Of a DNA stretch of 19,352 bases, positions 1 through 7,834 are shown in pieces. The notes under the pieces are model-generated. The model did not search any database and was not told where the DNA came from. It saw nothing but the letters and a program-made list of their open reading frames with translations. The translations under genes were made by a program, and so were the position numbers. Source of the stretch: JAZKFP01 sp040386355 (GTDB lineage Bacteria > Pseudomonadota > Gammaproteobacteria > Pseudomonadales > UBA6940). The stretch covers positions 1 through 19,352 of the forward strand of contig JAZKFP010000171.1 in the NCBI GenBank assembly GCA_040386355.1. The letters run 5' to 3'. Each line of letters begins with the position of its first letter. Within the stretch, counting starts at the first letter, position 1.

Positions 1-23
1 TTAAATTTAATAAGGATTAAAGA

Positions 24-524
24 GTGAGCCAATGGAAATGGCTGAGAATGGTGGTAGTAGGAGCTGTATTTTTAACCAACCAGGCTTTTGCTTTAAATCT
101 TTTACAAATTGGAAATATTTCTAATTTTACATTAGGAACCTGGGGAATTAGTGATCCAGCAATTTCAAGATATATGGATGTTTGTGTTTATTCAGTTGGT
201 GATTTAATTGCACAGGGAAAGTATTCAATAACCATTAGTAGTCCAAATGGATTTAAATTAACAAGTGGCGCTAATACATTAAGTTATTCTTTGTTTTGGG
301 AAGATGCAGGACCAGGAGTTTTAGGCTCTACAAGTGGTGTGGAGCTTTTTAATGGCGTTGCACTCAACAATCAAAACAATGCAAGTATTTTATCACCTTT
401 ATGCAGTCTAGGAATTACTGGCCCAACTGCACGTTTAACTCTTAAAATTACTAAAGCTAATTTGATTGCTGCTGTGGCTGGAAATTACAGCGGTACTATT
501 ACTTTGCTCATAGCACCCGCTTAG
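24..524 (+). CDS. Spore coat U (SCPU)-like secreted pilus subunit
   Basis: Probable structural or tip subunit of a chaperone-usher pilus, exported by Sec and assembled through the neighbouring usher. The start is GTG at 24, chosen because AAGGA (12-16) lies 7 nt upstream and a signal peptide follows at once: a hydrophobic stretch at residues 9-23 ending in AFA, cleaved before Leu24. The mature part is short and beta-rich, with only two cysteines, Cys54 and Cys127, which could form one disulfide. The C-terminal pattern AGNYSGTITLLIAPA resembles the end of SCPU-domain proteins (AGxYxDTVTVTI). Only 8 nt separate its stop from the usher start, so the two genes are very likely cotranscribed. Other subunits may lie upstream of the window. 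The family assignment rests on overall pattern and context rather than on a diagnostic motif. Confidence 0.72.
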   Translation: MSQWKWLRMVVVGAVFLTNQAFALNLLQIGNISNFTLGTWGISDPAISRYMDVCVYSVGDLIAQGKYSITISSPNGFKLTSGANTLSYSLFWEDAGPGVLGSTSGVELFNGVALNNQNNASILSPLCSLGITGPTARLTLKITKANLIAAVAGNYSGTITLLIAPA

Positions 525-532
525 GTAAGATA

Positions 533-2962
533 ATGGAAATAAGTAGTTTAAAAAAAATATTTCCTTCTCTAATTATTATTTCCGCAACAACTTTGCCGTG
601 TGAGCTGTACGCAAAAATTCAAACTATCCAAGGTGCGCCACTGGGTTTTGAGGAGTTAGAAAAGCCGAGACCTACAGTAATTGCGGTTTTTTATGGCGGA
701 GAATTAATCGGTAGTTTTCACGCACAAGCTTCTCCATTTACAGTTCAGTTCGATGAGCCCAATAAAATTATTAAGTCTATTTCTAGTCTTATTCAAATTG
801 ATCAAGTAAAAACTATTTTAAGCAAACCACTACCTAATAATCTTGAATTAGTTTGTACAAACAAATCTAATGAAAATTGTGGAATATTAAATCCAAAAAT
901 TATTGGTATTATTTTTAATGAATCCCGCTTAACAGCAGAACTATTTATCAACAAGAATTATTTATCGATCGTATCTAATAATGAATCGCGTTATTTACCC
1001 TTACCAGAAGAAAAGTTCGGTTCGGTCTACGCGCTGAATGGTGCAGTAACAGGATCAAACAGTGATACTGCAAATTATTCATTCAATAACAATGCGATTT
1101 TCTCATTAGGACCTGCACGATTAGCGATGCAAGCGAATCTTTCTAACCCGGGGTTAAGATTTGATAACGCGAATGCCAGTCTAGAAAAAAATGGTTGGAA
1201 TTCTACAGTAGGATTATTTCGTAGTTTTCCAGCGCAATTAATAGGTGATCAAAGCTTATTAGGTATTTCCCTAACGACATCTCAATTAACGGTGTTGGAT
1301 AAATACAAATCTGAAGGCAACAAAATAATTTTATATTTGCCACGTCGCTCGTTTGTATCTATTTATCGTGATCAGCAATTATATTCTTCACGTTCATATG
1401 AAGCGGGAAATCAAGAAATTGATACCGGTCAGTTACCTGAAGGTTCGTATAATATTCGATTGCAGATTCAAGAATCGGATGGAACTACACGTCAAGAGCA
1501 ACGTTTTTTTACTAAGACGCCAGAATTACCCTCATTAGGTCATCCTAATTATTACGCACAACTTGGTCAGATTCGAAAAACAGAATTTGATGATGAATTA
1601 GTTCCTGAATTTACCAATGAATTCCTTCTACGATTAGGCAGTCAATTTCGATTAAATAATAATTTTGGATTAAATATTGGCTTGTTAGGTTTTTCCGATC
1701 GTGCGATGACTGAATCGGGAATATTTTGGATATCCAAAGCCAATCGTTTTAGTTTTAGTGGTTTAACATCAACGGAAGATGATTGGGGTTGGCAAGCTAG
1801 TTATTTGCGCAGTCAAGAACGGTTAAATGCAGCAATCGATGTACGAAAATTATGGATGAATAATGTACCGTTACCTGGTTATAGCGATTTAACAGATTTT
1901 ATTACACAAGCTTCTGCCACAATTAGTTTCGCGGTGCGATCCGACATAACGTTGGGCGGACGTGTTAGTTTTTCTGAACAAACCTTTTCACTAAAAACAA
2001 CTTCAATTGGTCCTTATTTTGATTGGAGAATTTGGCAGAGCGGTGAAACGATTTTGTCTCTTAATGCAAGCTTTGCAGAAGTAAATGAATTTACGGAAAA
2101 CAGTGTGTTGTTGTATTTTTCACACGGATTCGGACCTTCGTATGGTGTTTCTGGAATGGCAAGTACAACGTCGACATTAGGAATGGGACAGGATACGAAC
2201 GCTGGAGTAAAAGCTTGGGGTCGCAAACAAGACGTTAGTGACGAAATATTAATGTCAGCTGGATTAAATCATGATAAAAATGGTCCTTCCATTAGTGGTG
2301 ATACCAGTTGGAGTAATCGTATAGGGTATATGCAAGGTGCTGTTCAACAGGCTTATGGTGAGGATTTTGACACCTTAAATTATGCGAGTAATTTTGGTTT
2401 AAATATCGCGCAACACGATAAAAAAACCTATATCGGTGGCAGTGAATCGGCACAAAGTGCTGTAATTGTAGATGTTGAAGGTGATGCCGATCATGTTATG
2501 AACATTTTTGTGAATAATACCGAGTACAGTCAAGTAAAAGTTGGGCGTAACCAAGTTATTTATTTACAACCCTTCAATACTTACCGAATTCGTATAGCAC
2601 CGCAAAAAAGTGGCTTATTAGATTATGAAAGTTCTGACAAAAAAGTAACCTTGTATCCAGGAAACGTTGCTAAATTAAAATGGGAAATAAATAATTTTTA
2701 TGTGTTTGTTGGCAAAATTGTTGATAAGTATGGAAAAGCATTAAAATACGCTATGCTGCAAGAAAGCAAAACACCTATTAATACTGATGAGAATGGTAAT
2801 CTTCAGGCGCAAATTTCTCAAAGCGATCGATTAACTTTTACGTTAAAAAATAATAAAACGTGTCAGGTTGATTTGCCTGACAATCACCCTACTATCAATG
2901 GAGTTTTATTATTTAAAGATTCGCTGGTTTGTAAGCCAGTTATTCAACTTGCAGTTCCTTAA
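533..2962 (+). CDS. Outer-membrane fimbrial usher (TcfC/CooC/EcpC-like)
   Basis: Outer-membrane usher that would accept chaperone-subunit complexes and secrete and polymerise the pilus. Residues 1-27 form a signal peptide (hydrophobic stretch about 11-22, cleavage after LYA). Then comes an N-terminal beta domain (about 40-80, with VIAVFYGGELIGSF), a long beta-barrel region with alternating aromatic and polar strands (about 165-610), a plug-like segment with LPEGSYNIRLQIQE (about 304-317), and C-terminal beta-sandwich domains. The last of these (about 723-800) looks like a carboxypeptidase-regulatory fold (VGKIVDKYGKALKYAML). Length (809 aa) fits ushers. The N-terminal and plug patterns look more like the CS1/Tcf/Ecp group than FimD/PapC; this subgroup call is by memory of the families. 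The start follows a GGTAAG element overlapping the upstream stop. Its 3' end overlaps the chaperone gene on the other strand by 23 bp. Confidence 0.85.
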   Translation: MEISSLKKIFPSLIIISATTLPCELYAKIQTIQGAPLGFEELEKPRPTVIAVFYGGELIGSFHAQASPFTVQFDEPNKIIKSISSLIQIDQVKTILSKPLPNNLELVCTNKSNENCGILNPKIIGIIFNESRLTAELFINKNYLSIVSNNESRYLPLPEEKFGSVYALNGAVTGSNSDTANYSFNNNAIFSLGPARLAMQANLSNPGLRFDNANASLEKNGWNSTVGLFRSFPAQLIGDQSLLGISLTTSQLTVLDKYKSEGNKIILYLPRRSFVSIYRDQQLYSSRSYEAGNQEIDTGQLPEGSYNIRLQIQESDGTTRQEQRFFTKTPELPSLGHPNYYAQLGQIRKTEFDDELVPEFTNEFLLRLGSQFRLNNNFGLNIGLLGFSDRAMTESGIFWISKANRFSFSGLTSTEDDWGWQASYLRSQERLNAAIDVRKLWMNNVPLPGYSDLTDFITQASATISFAVRSDITLGGRVSFSEQTFSLKTTSIGPYFDWRIWQSGETILSLNASFAEVNEFTENSVLLYFSHGFGPSYGVSGMASTTSTLGMGQDTNAGVKAWGRKQDVSDEILMSAGLNHDKNGPSISGDTSWSNRIGYMQGAVQQAYGEDFDTLNYASNFGLNIAQHDKKTYIGGSESAQSAVIVDVEGDADHVMNIFVNNTEYSQVKVGRNQVIYLQPFNTYRIRIAPQKSGLLDYESSDKKVTLYPGNVAKLKWEINNFYVFVGKIVDKYGKALKYAMLQESKTPINTDENGNLQAQISQSDRLTFTLKNNKTCQVDLPDNHPTINGVLLFKDSLVCKPVIQLAVP

Positions 2963-3641
2963 TTTCAGTTCCATTCCATAAAGAATATTGAACCGATTTA
3001 TCCAAAGGCAAATCAGCGGTAACAGTTTGCTCTGGATAGACACGTAACGCCGTTAATGTTTTGCAGTTATTTGAAGTAATGCATTGCTTACCATCTTGAA
3101 ATAAAAGATTAGTGTTGCCTACATTAGTAATTGTTAATTTATTTCCAGTACGTTTTGCTGTATATTGAGAAATAACTTTCTCAGGTCGAATGATTACTAA
3201 TACTTCATATCCAACTAAAACTTTTAAACCAATTTGCGTAGTATTTTCCACTCCTTTAATAACCGGTTTGACAACTACACGGTAGATATATTCTCTATGA
3301 TCTAATTTTTTTAATAAAACGAATCGTAAAACTTTTCGGCTTCGAGCACCTAATACTGTTTTCTGAGGAGTTACCAGTAAGCGCGACTTTTGAGGGTCAT
3401 CGATAATCCTACGAGTTTCCCGATTTGATTCCGGATTTAAAATTTCACTAATTTCTGTGACGATATAATCATTCGTATTGGAACGACTAATTAATTCAAT
3501 ATCTTGTTGAGGCTCGCTGTTAGCGTTAAATTCTAGAATTGCAGAGCTAATAATAAATTCAGCAAAGGATGATGAACTGACCATCATTAAAAAAAAGCTG
3601 CTGAAAAATATACTACTTGAGAGAGCATTCCATTTGTTCAT
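2940..3641 (-). CDS. Periplasmic pilus assembly chaperone
   Basis: Immunoglobulin-fold chaperone that would cap pilus subunits in the periplasm and deliver them to the usher. Residues 1-27 form a signal peptide (hydrophobic 10-21, cleavage after SSFA). Family-like features follow: the first strand EFIISSAILEFN, the segment RLLVTPQKTVLGARSRKVLRF (about 85-105), which matches the 'llvsPxxvvlxpgxxqxvRl' region of chaperones, and EYIYRVVVKPV (about 117-127), which resembles the conserved YRV strand. The C-terminal half carries a paired cysteine segment, QCITSNNC. Length (233 aa) is typical. The gene is convergent with the usher instead of cotranscribed with it, and the last 23 bp of each overlap. 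It must use its own promoter in 3642-3924, where I could not fix convincing -35/-10 boxes. An AAGGA lies 12 nt upstream of the ATG, slightly far. Confidence 0.82.
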   Translation of the reverse strand: MNKWNALSSSIFFSSFFLMMVSSSSFAEFIISSAILEFNANSEPQQDIELISRSNTNDYIVTEISEILNPESNRETRRIIDDPQKSRLLVTPQKTVLGARSRKVLRFVLLKKLDHREYIYRVVVKPVIKGVENTTQIGLKVLVGYEVLVIIRPEKVISQYTAKRTGNKLTITNVGNTNLLFQDGKQCITSNNCKTLTALRVYPEQTVTADLPLDKSVQYSLWNGTEIKELQVE

Positions 3642-3924
3642 CGCAGTATTTCGTCCTTGAACAAGTACATGTGGGATATATTTTACTTTGATTTGCTAAT
3701 GACGCAACCTCAAGAAGGTAAACAACAGAATTTCTTAAGAAAAAATCGCTCGATTCTTTATAGGGCTGTATGGCATAAAGCTTTTTAGATTGATTTGTTA
3801 TTAATGCTGTGATGTATGTTTAGTAATTTTAAAAATATACACTTACTTCTGATTTCATTAGACTGATGCTTAACCTAACTTATTCTGAATCCACTAAAAA
3901 ATTCGTAATCGATAGGAGCCCTAT

Positions 3925-4431
3925 ATGTCTCATGGATTATTTCAAGTGATCCCAACATTGAGTTGGTCGCTTAAAAATATGTTGCGAGTATTGGAAAAAG
4001 GTTTGGAATACGCGAACGAAAAAGAAATCGATCCCAAAGTTTTATTTGAAGCGCGTTTATTTCCAGATATGTTGTCGTTTGTTTGGCAAATTCGAATTGC
4101 AACCGATACGGCAAAAGGTTGTGCAGCGCGTTTAGCAGGCCGTGAAGCTCCAGTTTTTCATGACGATGAAACGGAATGGTCTCAGCTTGCTGGAAGAGTG
4201 CAGCGTACCATCGACTATTTAGCAACTTTTAAAGAGTCGGATTTTGATGGTCCATTGGATCGAAGAATTACATTAACTTTGCCAAAAGTAACGCTAGTTT
4301 TTACACCGCAAGATTATATTAATCACTTTGTGTTACCTAACTATTATTTTCATATGACAACTGCGTATAATTTGCTTCGCCATAATGGTGTGCCTTTAGG
4401 TAAAAGGCATTTCTTAGGAAAGTTGGGTTGA
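3925..4431 (+). CDS. DUF1993 domain protein
   Basis: Member of the DUF1993 family, small all-helical cytosolic proteins related in fold to DinB-like four-helix bundles; biochemical role unknown. The diagnostic stretches are visible: IDPKVLFEARLFPDML near residues 36-51, the middle helix with FVWQIRIATDTAKG, and the C-terminal FHMTTAYNLLRHNGVPLGKRHFLG (about 142-165). It covers the family's full length (168 aa). The ATG at 3925 is supported by AGGAG at 3915-3919, 5 nt upstream. It stands alone: the previous gene is divergent and the next + strand gene starts 141 bp later. No signal peptide or membrane segment is seen. Confidence 0.88.
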   Translation: MSHGLFQVIPTLSWSLKNMLRVLEKGLEYANEKEIDPKVLFEARLFPDMLSFVWQIRIATDTAKGCAARLAGREAPVFHDDETEWSQLAGRVQRTIDYLATFKESDFDGPLDRRITLTLPKVTLVFTPQDYINHFVLPNYYFHMTTAYNLLRHNGVPLGKRHFLGKLG

Positions 4432-4572
4432 TACATTTTGAATAATCATTAAAGACTATATTTAGTAGCGTGCTTCAAAATACATTAAAAAATGGTTAGA
4501 GCAAATTGGATGCTCTGATTACGTGTTTGTAATGGATAATCTTCACGTAAAAGCAGTTGTGGATTTTTCGTT

Positions 4573-5097
4573 ATGTTTTTAACCCGAATGTTTACTAATA
4601 AAAATCTCTTAAATGATCACAGTTCAAACTTTCCTTTAGCTTCGATACATTCGAAAGATGATTGCCCAATTTGTTTAAATAAATTAGAAACTGCAAAATT
4701 AATTACAACGCGGTGTAAGCATAATTTTCATAACAAATGTCTTGCGCAGTGGTTATCAATGCGTGCTACTTGCCCAATTTGTAGACACGTTTTAGAAATT
4801 CAAGAATTTTCCCCTAAGCATGCTGGGTATTTATTTCTCAACTATTTGAGACTTCAAAATTTTTTAAGGTCACATGAGTATTTTATAAAATTTAAATTAT
4901 TAGTACAGAATGTTAATTTCCCAGAGCTTTTTGCAATAAGTTTTATAACAGCAGTTTATAGTGGTGTTGCAACGTTTTGGGTAATGCAGTTTAGAGAAGC
5001 AGATTTATTATCTTTAATATTAGTAACTTCTTTAACTTCCGCATCCCTGTTGATCAGCTTACGCATTCCTAATTTAATGATTTATGATTTGGAATAA
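4573..5097 (+). CDS. RING-H2 zinc-finger protein with two C-terminal membrane segments (candidate E3 ubiquitin ligase)
   Basis: Candidate eukaryotic-like E3 ubiquitin ligase. Residues 31-70 form a complete RING-H2 cross-brace motif: Cys31, Cys34, Cys48, His50, His53, Cys56, Cys67, Cys70 (C-x2-C-x13-C-x-H-x2-H-x2-C-x10-C-x2-C). Features used by eukaryotic RINGs to contact E2 enzymes are also present: Ile33 after the first Cys, Trp60, Pro68, and Arg71 in the linchpin position. Two hydrophobic segments follow (about 118-140 and 144-164), so the RING would be displayed from a membrane. There is no Sec signal peptide. Bacteria lack ubiquitin, so the substrate would be a host's if the protein is delivered; delivery is inferred only. 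No convincing Shine-Dalgarno precedes ATG 4573; ATG 4588 is an in-frame alternative and would not affect the RING. Flanking genes offer no functional link. Confidence 0.85.
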   Translation: MFLTRMFTNKNLLNDHSSNFPLASIHSKDDCPICLNKLETAKLITTRCKHNFHNKCLAQWLSMRATCPICRHVLEIQEFSPKHAGYLFLNYLRLQNFLRSHEYFIKFKLLVQNVNFPELFAISFITAVYSGVATFWVMQFREADLLSLILVTSLTSASLLISLRIPNLMIYDLE

Positions 5098-5152
5098 ATC
5101 ATGAAATCTTACTTCTATAATCTCTCGAGGCGAAAGAGGTAATTGCCCTAAA

Positions 5153-5194
5153 GCAGTGTTTTGAAATTTTTAAAATGGGTCTTAAAAACACTGC
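5153..5194. terminator. Perfect 10-bp inverted repeat between convergent genes, possible terminator
   Basis: GCAGTGTTTT at 5153-5162 is the exact reverse complement of AAAACACTGC at 5185-5194, with a 22-nt AT-rich loop. It lies between the convergent RING gene (stop at 5097) and the CPXCG gene (stop at 5200). The position suits a two-way terminator, but there is no clear U-tract on either strand after the stem, so termination is an inference. Confidence 0.4.
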
Positions 5195-5199
5195 GGTGA

Positions 5200-5391
5200 T
5201 TACGCATTTTCTCTTTCTACACGTATATCAATCACAACCCCATCTTCAGCAATAACTTGAATTTCAATCGGATTGCAGCAGACCTGACAATCTTCGGTAT
5301 AGATTTGATCATTAACACTGAGGTCCAATTGAATTTCAATAGTTTCCCAACAGTACGGACACTGAATACAAGAGTCTTGTAGCAAATCCAT
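5200..5391 (-). CDS. CPXCG-motif cysteine-rich zinc-ribbon protein
   Basis: Small cytosolic protein of the CPXCG-motif family, probably zinc-binding; function unknown. Two cysteine pairs are seen: Cys11-Pro-Tyr-Cys14 and Cys35-Gln-Val-Cys38, followed by Cys39. The context EDCQVCCNPIEI is the family signature. The length of 63 aa is normal. One departure is that the first motif reads CPYCW, so the glycine that usually follows the second cysteine is Trp15. The start ATG (5391-5389) has GAGGTAG just upstream in the correct strand sense. The gene diverges from the DUF1302 operon, leaving 181 bp between the two starts. Confidence 0.9.
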   Translation of the reverse strand: MDLLQDSCIQCPYCWETIEIQLDLSVNDQIYTEDCQVCCNPIEIQVIAEDGVVIDIRVERENA

Positions 5392-5572
5392 ATCTACCTC
5401 ATCAGTTCATTTAATTTTTTTAAGAAAAATACGAAAAGTGGCTTTTAACTATTCATTTTACAAAATTGTACTATCTTGCAAACAACGATTGACAAATAAA
5501 ACTATGCAGTCGAAAGTGTGTGTTTTATCCTTCACATAATTAAAATAACGATAACATTGAGGGCACATGATC

Positions 5573-7735
5573 ATGGTAGATCGTATCGTTTTAGCATTGA
5601 AGCATTTCCCACTCCTTCACAAAGCCAAATCATTCTCCATTTTAAAAGTTCAATATCCTGTGAATATTGCTTACGGTCGTTTAAATAATTCGAGTCGGTT
5701 TTTATTAAGATTATTAAAGATTGGACTAGTGGGAACAAGCTACTTATTAGCATCGAGTGCTTGGGCTGTTACTTTTGAAAAAGGTGAATGGTCAGGTGCA
5801 TTTGATTCAACTTTTACTTTAGGAAGTCAGTGGCGCGTAGAACCACGTGATTCAGATTTAATCGGCCAAGCAAATGGCGGTACTAATGGTTTAGATACTG
5901 TATCTGGTACTGGTCAATTAGGAGATGGAAGTTCTAACACCGATAACGGTAATCTAAATTACGATACCGGATTAATTTCTACAGCTTTTAAAGGTACGCA
6001 TGAATTATCGCTAACTCGACGTGATTGGAGCTTTTTTGTACGTGGCTATTATTTTTACGATCAAGAAAATTATAGTGAATACCGCGATCGAAAAGCCGTT
6101 CCAATCAGTGATCAAACCGTGGTAAATCCGACTCGTAGTGCGACTTTAAAAGGTTTAGATCAAGCCATTAGCGCATTAATTTCTGGTGGAATTGTTGATA
6201 CCAGCCGCTTTCCAGGTTCAACATTAAATTCTGGGTCACCGTTTGATTTAAGTGATGAGGCCGATGATGAAGTGAGTGCAGACTTTGAATTACTTGATGC
6301 ACTTGTCGCGTACGGAACTGAAATAAATGAAACTCCAGTAGATGTTCGTTTTGGCCGCCAAGTTTTAAATTGGGGCGAATCGACATTTATTCAAAACAGC
6401 ATTAGCGAAATTAATCCAGTAAACCTTTCTGCATTACGTTTGCCAGGTGCAGAATTACGCGAAGCGTTTTTACCGGTAAATATGCTGTGGTTAGGAGTTG
6501 GAATTACTCCAAATGTCACATTGGAAACCTTCTACCAATTAAATTGGGAAAAAACGCGTGTTGATGAACCGGGTTCATATTATGGAACCAATGATTTTGT
6601 CGGTGAAGGCGGAGAATTAATTACTATTTCTGGATTAGATGAATGCGCCGATACCTTTAGCGCCTGCTTGTTTCCAAATTCTGTAACGCGAGCAGATGAT
6701 GAAGAGCCAAATGATAACGGTCAGTTTGGTTTTGCATTACGTTGGTACGCAGAAGAATTAAATAATACTGAATTTGGTTTGTATGCAATGAATTATCACA
6801 GTCGTCGTCCAATTATTAGTGCGACCGCCGGTGATTTTGATTCCGCTACTTTTGTGAGTACATTTAGCCAAGCATTTGCAGCATTAACCGGTGCAGGTGT
6901 ACCAGCGGCTTCAGCAATAACACCAGCAATATTTGCCGCAGAAAATAATTCGTTAGACCCTGGTACTGGACAATATTTTCTCGAATATCCAGAAGATATT
7001 CATTTATACGGTTTAAGTTTTAATACTGACATCAAGGGTCTTGCATTAAGTGGTGAAATTAGTTTCCGTCCAAATGCTCCTATTCAAATTGACGACCAAG
7101 AATTATTGCAAGCGGCATTAAGTAGTGCAGATCCAATTCTTGGTGCAATTCCTGGGCTTGGACCCTTTTTAGGAGTAATTCAACAAGGTCCACGTTCGCA
7201 ATATAATTCTGAATTTGGCGACCCAGGCGCTGGTGGATATATTCGTGGGTATATTGAACAAGACGTCACACAGGTTCAATTCAGCGGTGTGAAATTATTT
7301 GGTCCTGGATTGGGAGCTAATCAAATTTCATTAATTGGTGAAGTTGGCGCAACGCATGTTAATTTACCGGATCCACAAGATTTATTTATGGAAGTGGCTG
7401 GCACTTCTGACGATGGCCAAGACCGCGGACAAACTGGTTTTGGTGAAGAATTTTCTTGGGGATATCGCGTTCGCACTCGATTGGATTTTAATAATGTAAT
7501 TGGTTCATGGAATTTAATTAACACTTATTCGTTAGCGCATGATGTTAATGGAAATACACCGGCACCGATTTCAAATTTTGTTGAAGATCGTAAATCAGCA
7601 GAATTTGGTTGGGTAATGGATTATCAAAATGAATTTCAAGCCGGTTTAAGCTACGCCACTTTTTGGGGTGGTGATCAACAAAACTTAATCAGTGATCGTG
7701 ATTTTGTCGCTTTGGTTTTTGCGTATTCTCTCTAA
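5573..7735 (+). CDS. DUF1302 family outer-membrane protein
   Basis: First gene of a four-gene envelope operon. DUF1302 proteins are predicted outer-membrane beta-barrels of unknown function that co-occur with DUF1329 proteins. Supporting stretches are VRFGRQVLNWGESTFIQNSI (near residue 260) followed by the INPVNLSALRLPGAELREAF segment, then many amphipathic strands and a C-terminal strand ending FVALVFAYSL. ATG 5573 is preferred to ATG 5567 because GAGGG at 5559-5563 sits 9 nt from it and only 3 nt from the other. The signal peptide is unusual: a cleavable hydrophobic stretch (about residues 47-65, ending in SSAWA) is preceded by some 45 mildly basic residues. No internal ATG would shorten this leader. 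The next gene starts 99 bp downstream. It probably works with the three genes behind it, exporting or receiving a hydrophobic substrate; that is inference from context. Confidence 0.85.
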   Translation: MVDRIVLALKHFPLLHKAKSFSILKVQYPVNIAYGRLNNSSRFLLRLLKIGLVGTSYLLASSAWAVTFEKGEWSGAFDSTFTLGSQWRVEPRDSDLIGQANGGTNGLDTVSGTGQLGDGSSNTDNGNLNYDTGLISTAFKGTHELSLTRRDWSFFVRGYYFYDQENYSEYRDRKAVPISDQTVVNPTRSATLKGLDQAISALISGGIVDTSRFPGSTLNSGSPFDLSDEADDEVSADFELLDALVAYGTEINETPVDVRFGRQVLNWGESTFIQNSISEINPVNLSALRLPGAELREAFLPVNMLWLGVGITPNVTLETFYQLNWEKTRVDEPGSYYGTNDFVGEGGELITISGLDECADTFSACLFPNSVTRADDEEPNDNGQFGFALRWYAEELNNTEFGLYAMNYHSRRPIISATAGDFDSATFVSTFSQAFAALTGAGVPAASAITPAIFAAENNSLDPGTGQYFLEYPEDIHLYGLSFNTDIKGLALSGEISFRPNAPIQIDDQELLQAALSSADPILGAIPGLGPFLGVIQQGPRSQYNSEFGDPGAGGYIRGYIEQDVTQVQFSGVKLFGPGLGANQISLIGEVGATHVNLPDPQDLFMEVAGTSDDGQDRGQTGFGEEFSWGYRVRTRLDFNNVIGSWNLINTYSLAHDVNGNTPAPISNFVEDRKSAEFGWVMDYQNEFQAGLSYATFWGGDQQNLISDRDFVALVFAYSL

Positions 7736-7834
7736 AAAATATATCTCAAGTTGCCTTGTTCATATTTGGATTTTATTAAAAAATTCAAAATGTGGATAGG
7801 GCTTTACCTACTAAGTGCTACATGGAGATGTGCA

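Noticed and set aside
2014..2226. Antisense open frame inside the usher gene, and similar short frames inside the DUF1302, DUF1329, YCF48 and MMPL genes
   Set aside because: They lie wholly within strongly supported genes, lack ribosome-binding sites and have no protein-like features.
3732..3741. Palindrome TTCTTAAGAA between the chaperone and DUF1993 genes
   Set aside because: A 10-bp AT-rich palindrome is expected by chance and is not placed against a recognisable promoter.
5489..5517. Perfect TTGACA -35 box upstream of the DUF1302 operon
   Set aside because: The hexamer 17 bp downstream is GAAAGT and neighbouring spacings are no better, so a complete sigma-70 promoter is not supported.
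7751..7834. In-frame TTG extension of the DUF1329 gene
   Set aside because: No ribosome-binding site at the TTG, whereas ATG 7835 has GGAG at good spacing and gives a normal signal peptide.
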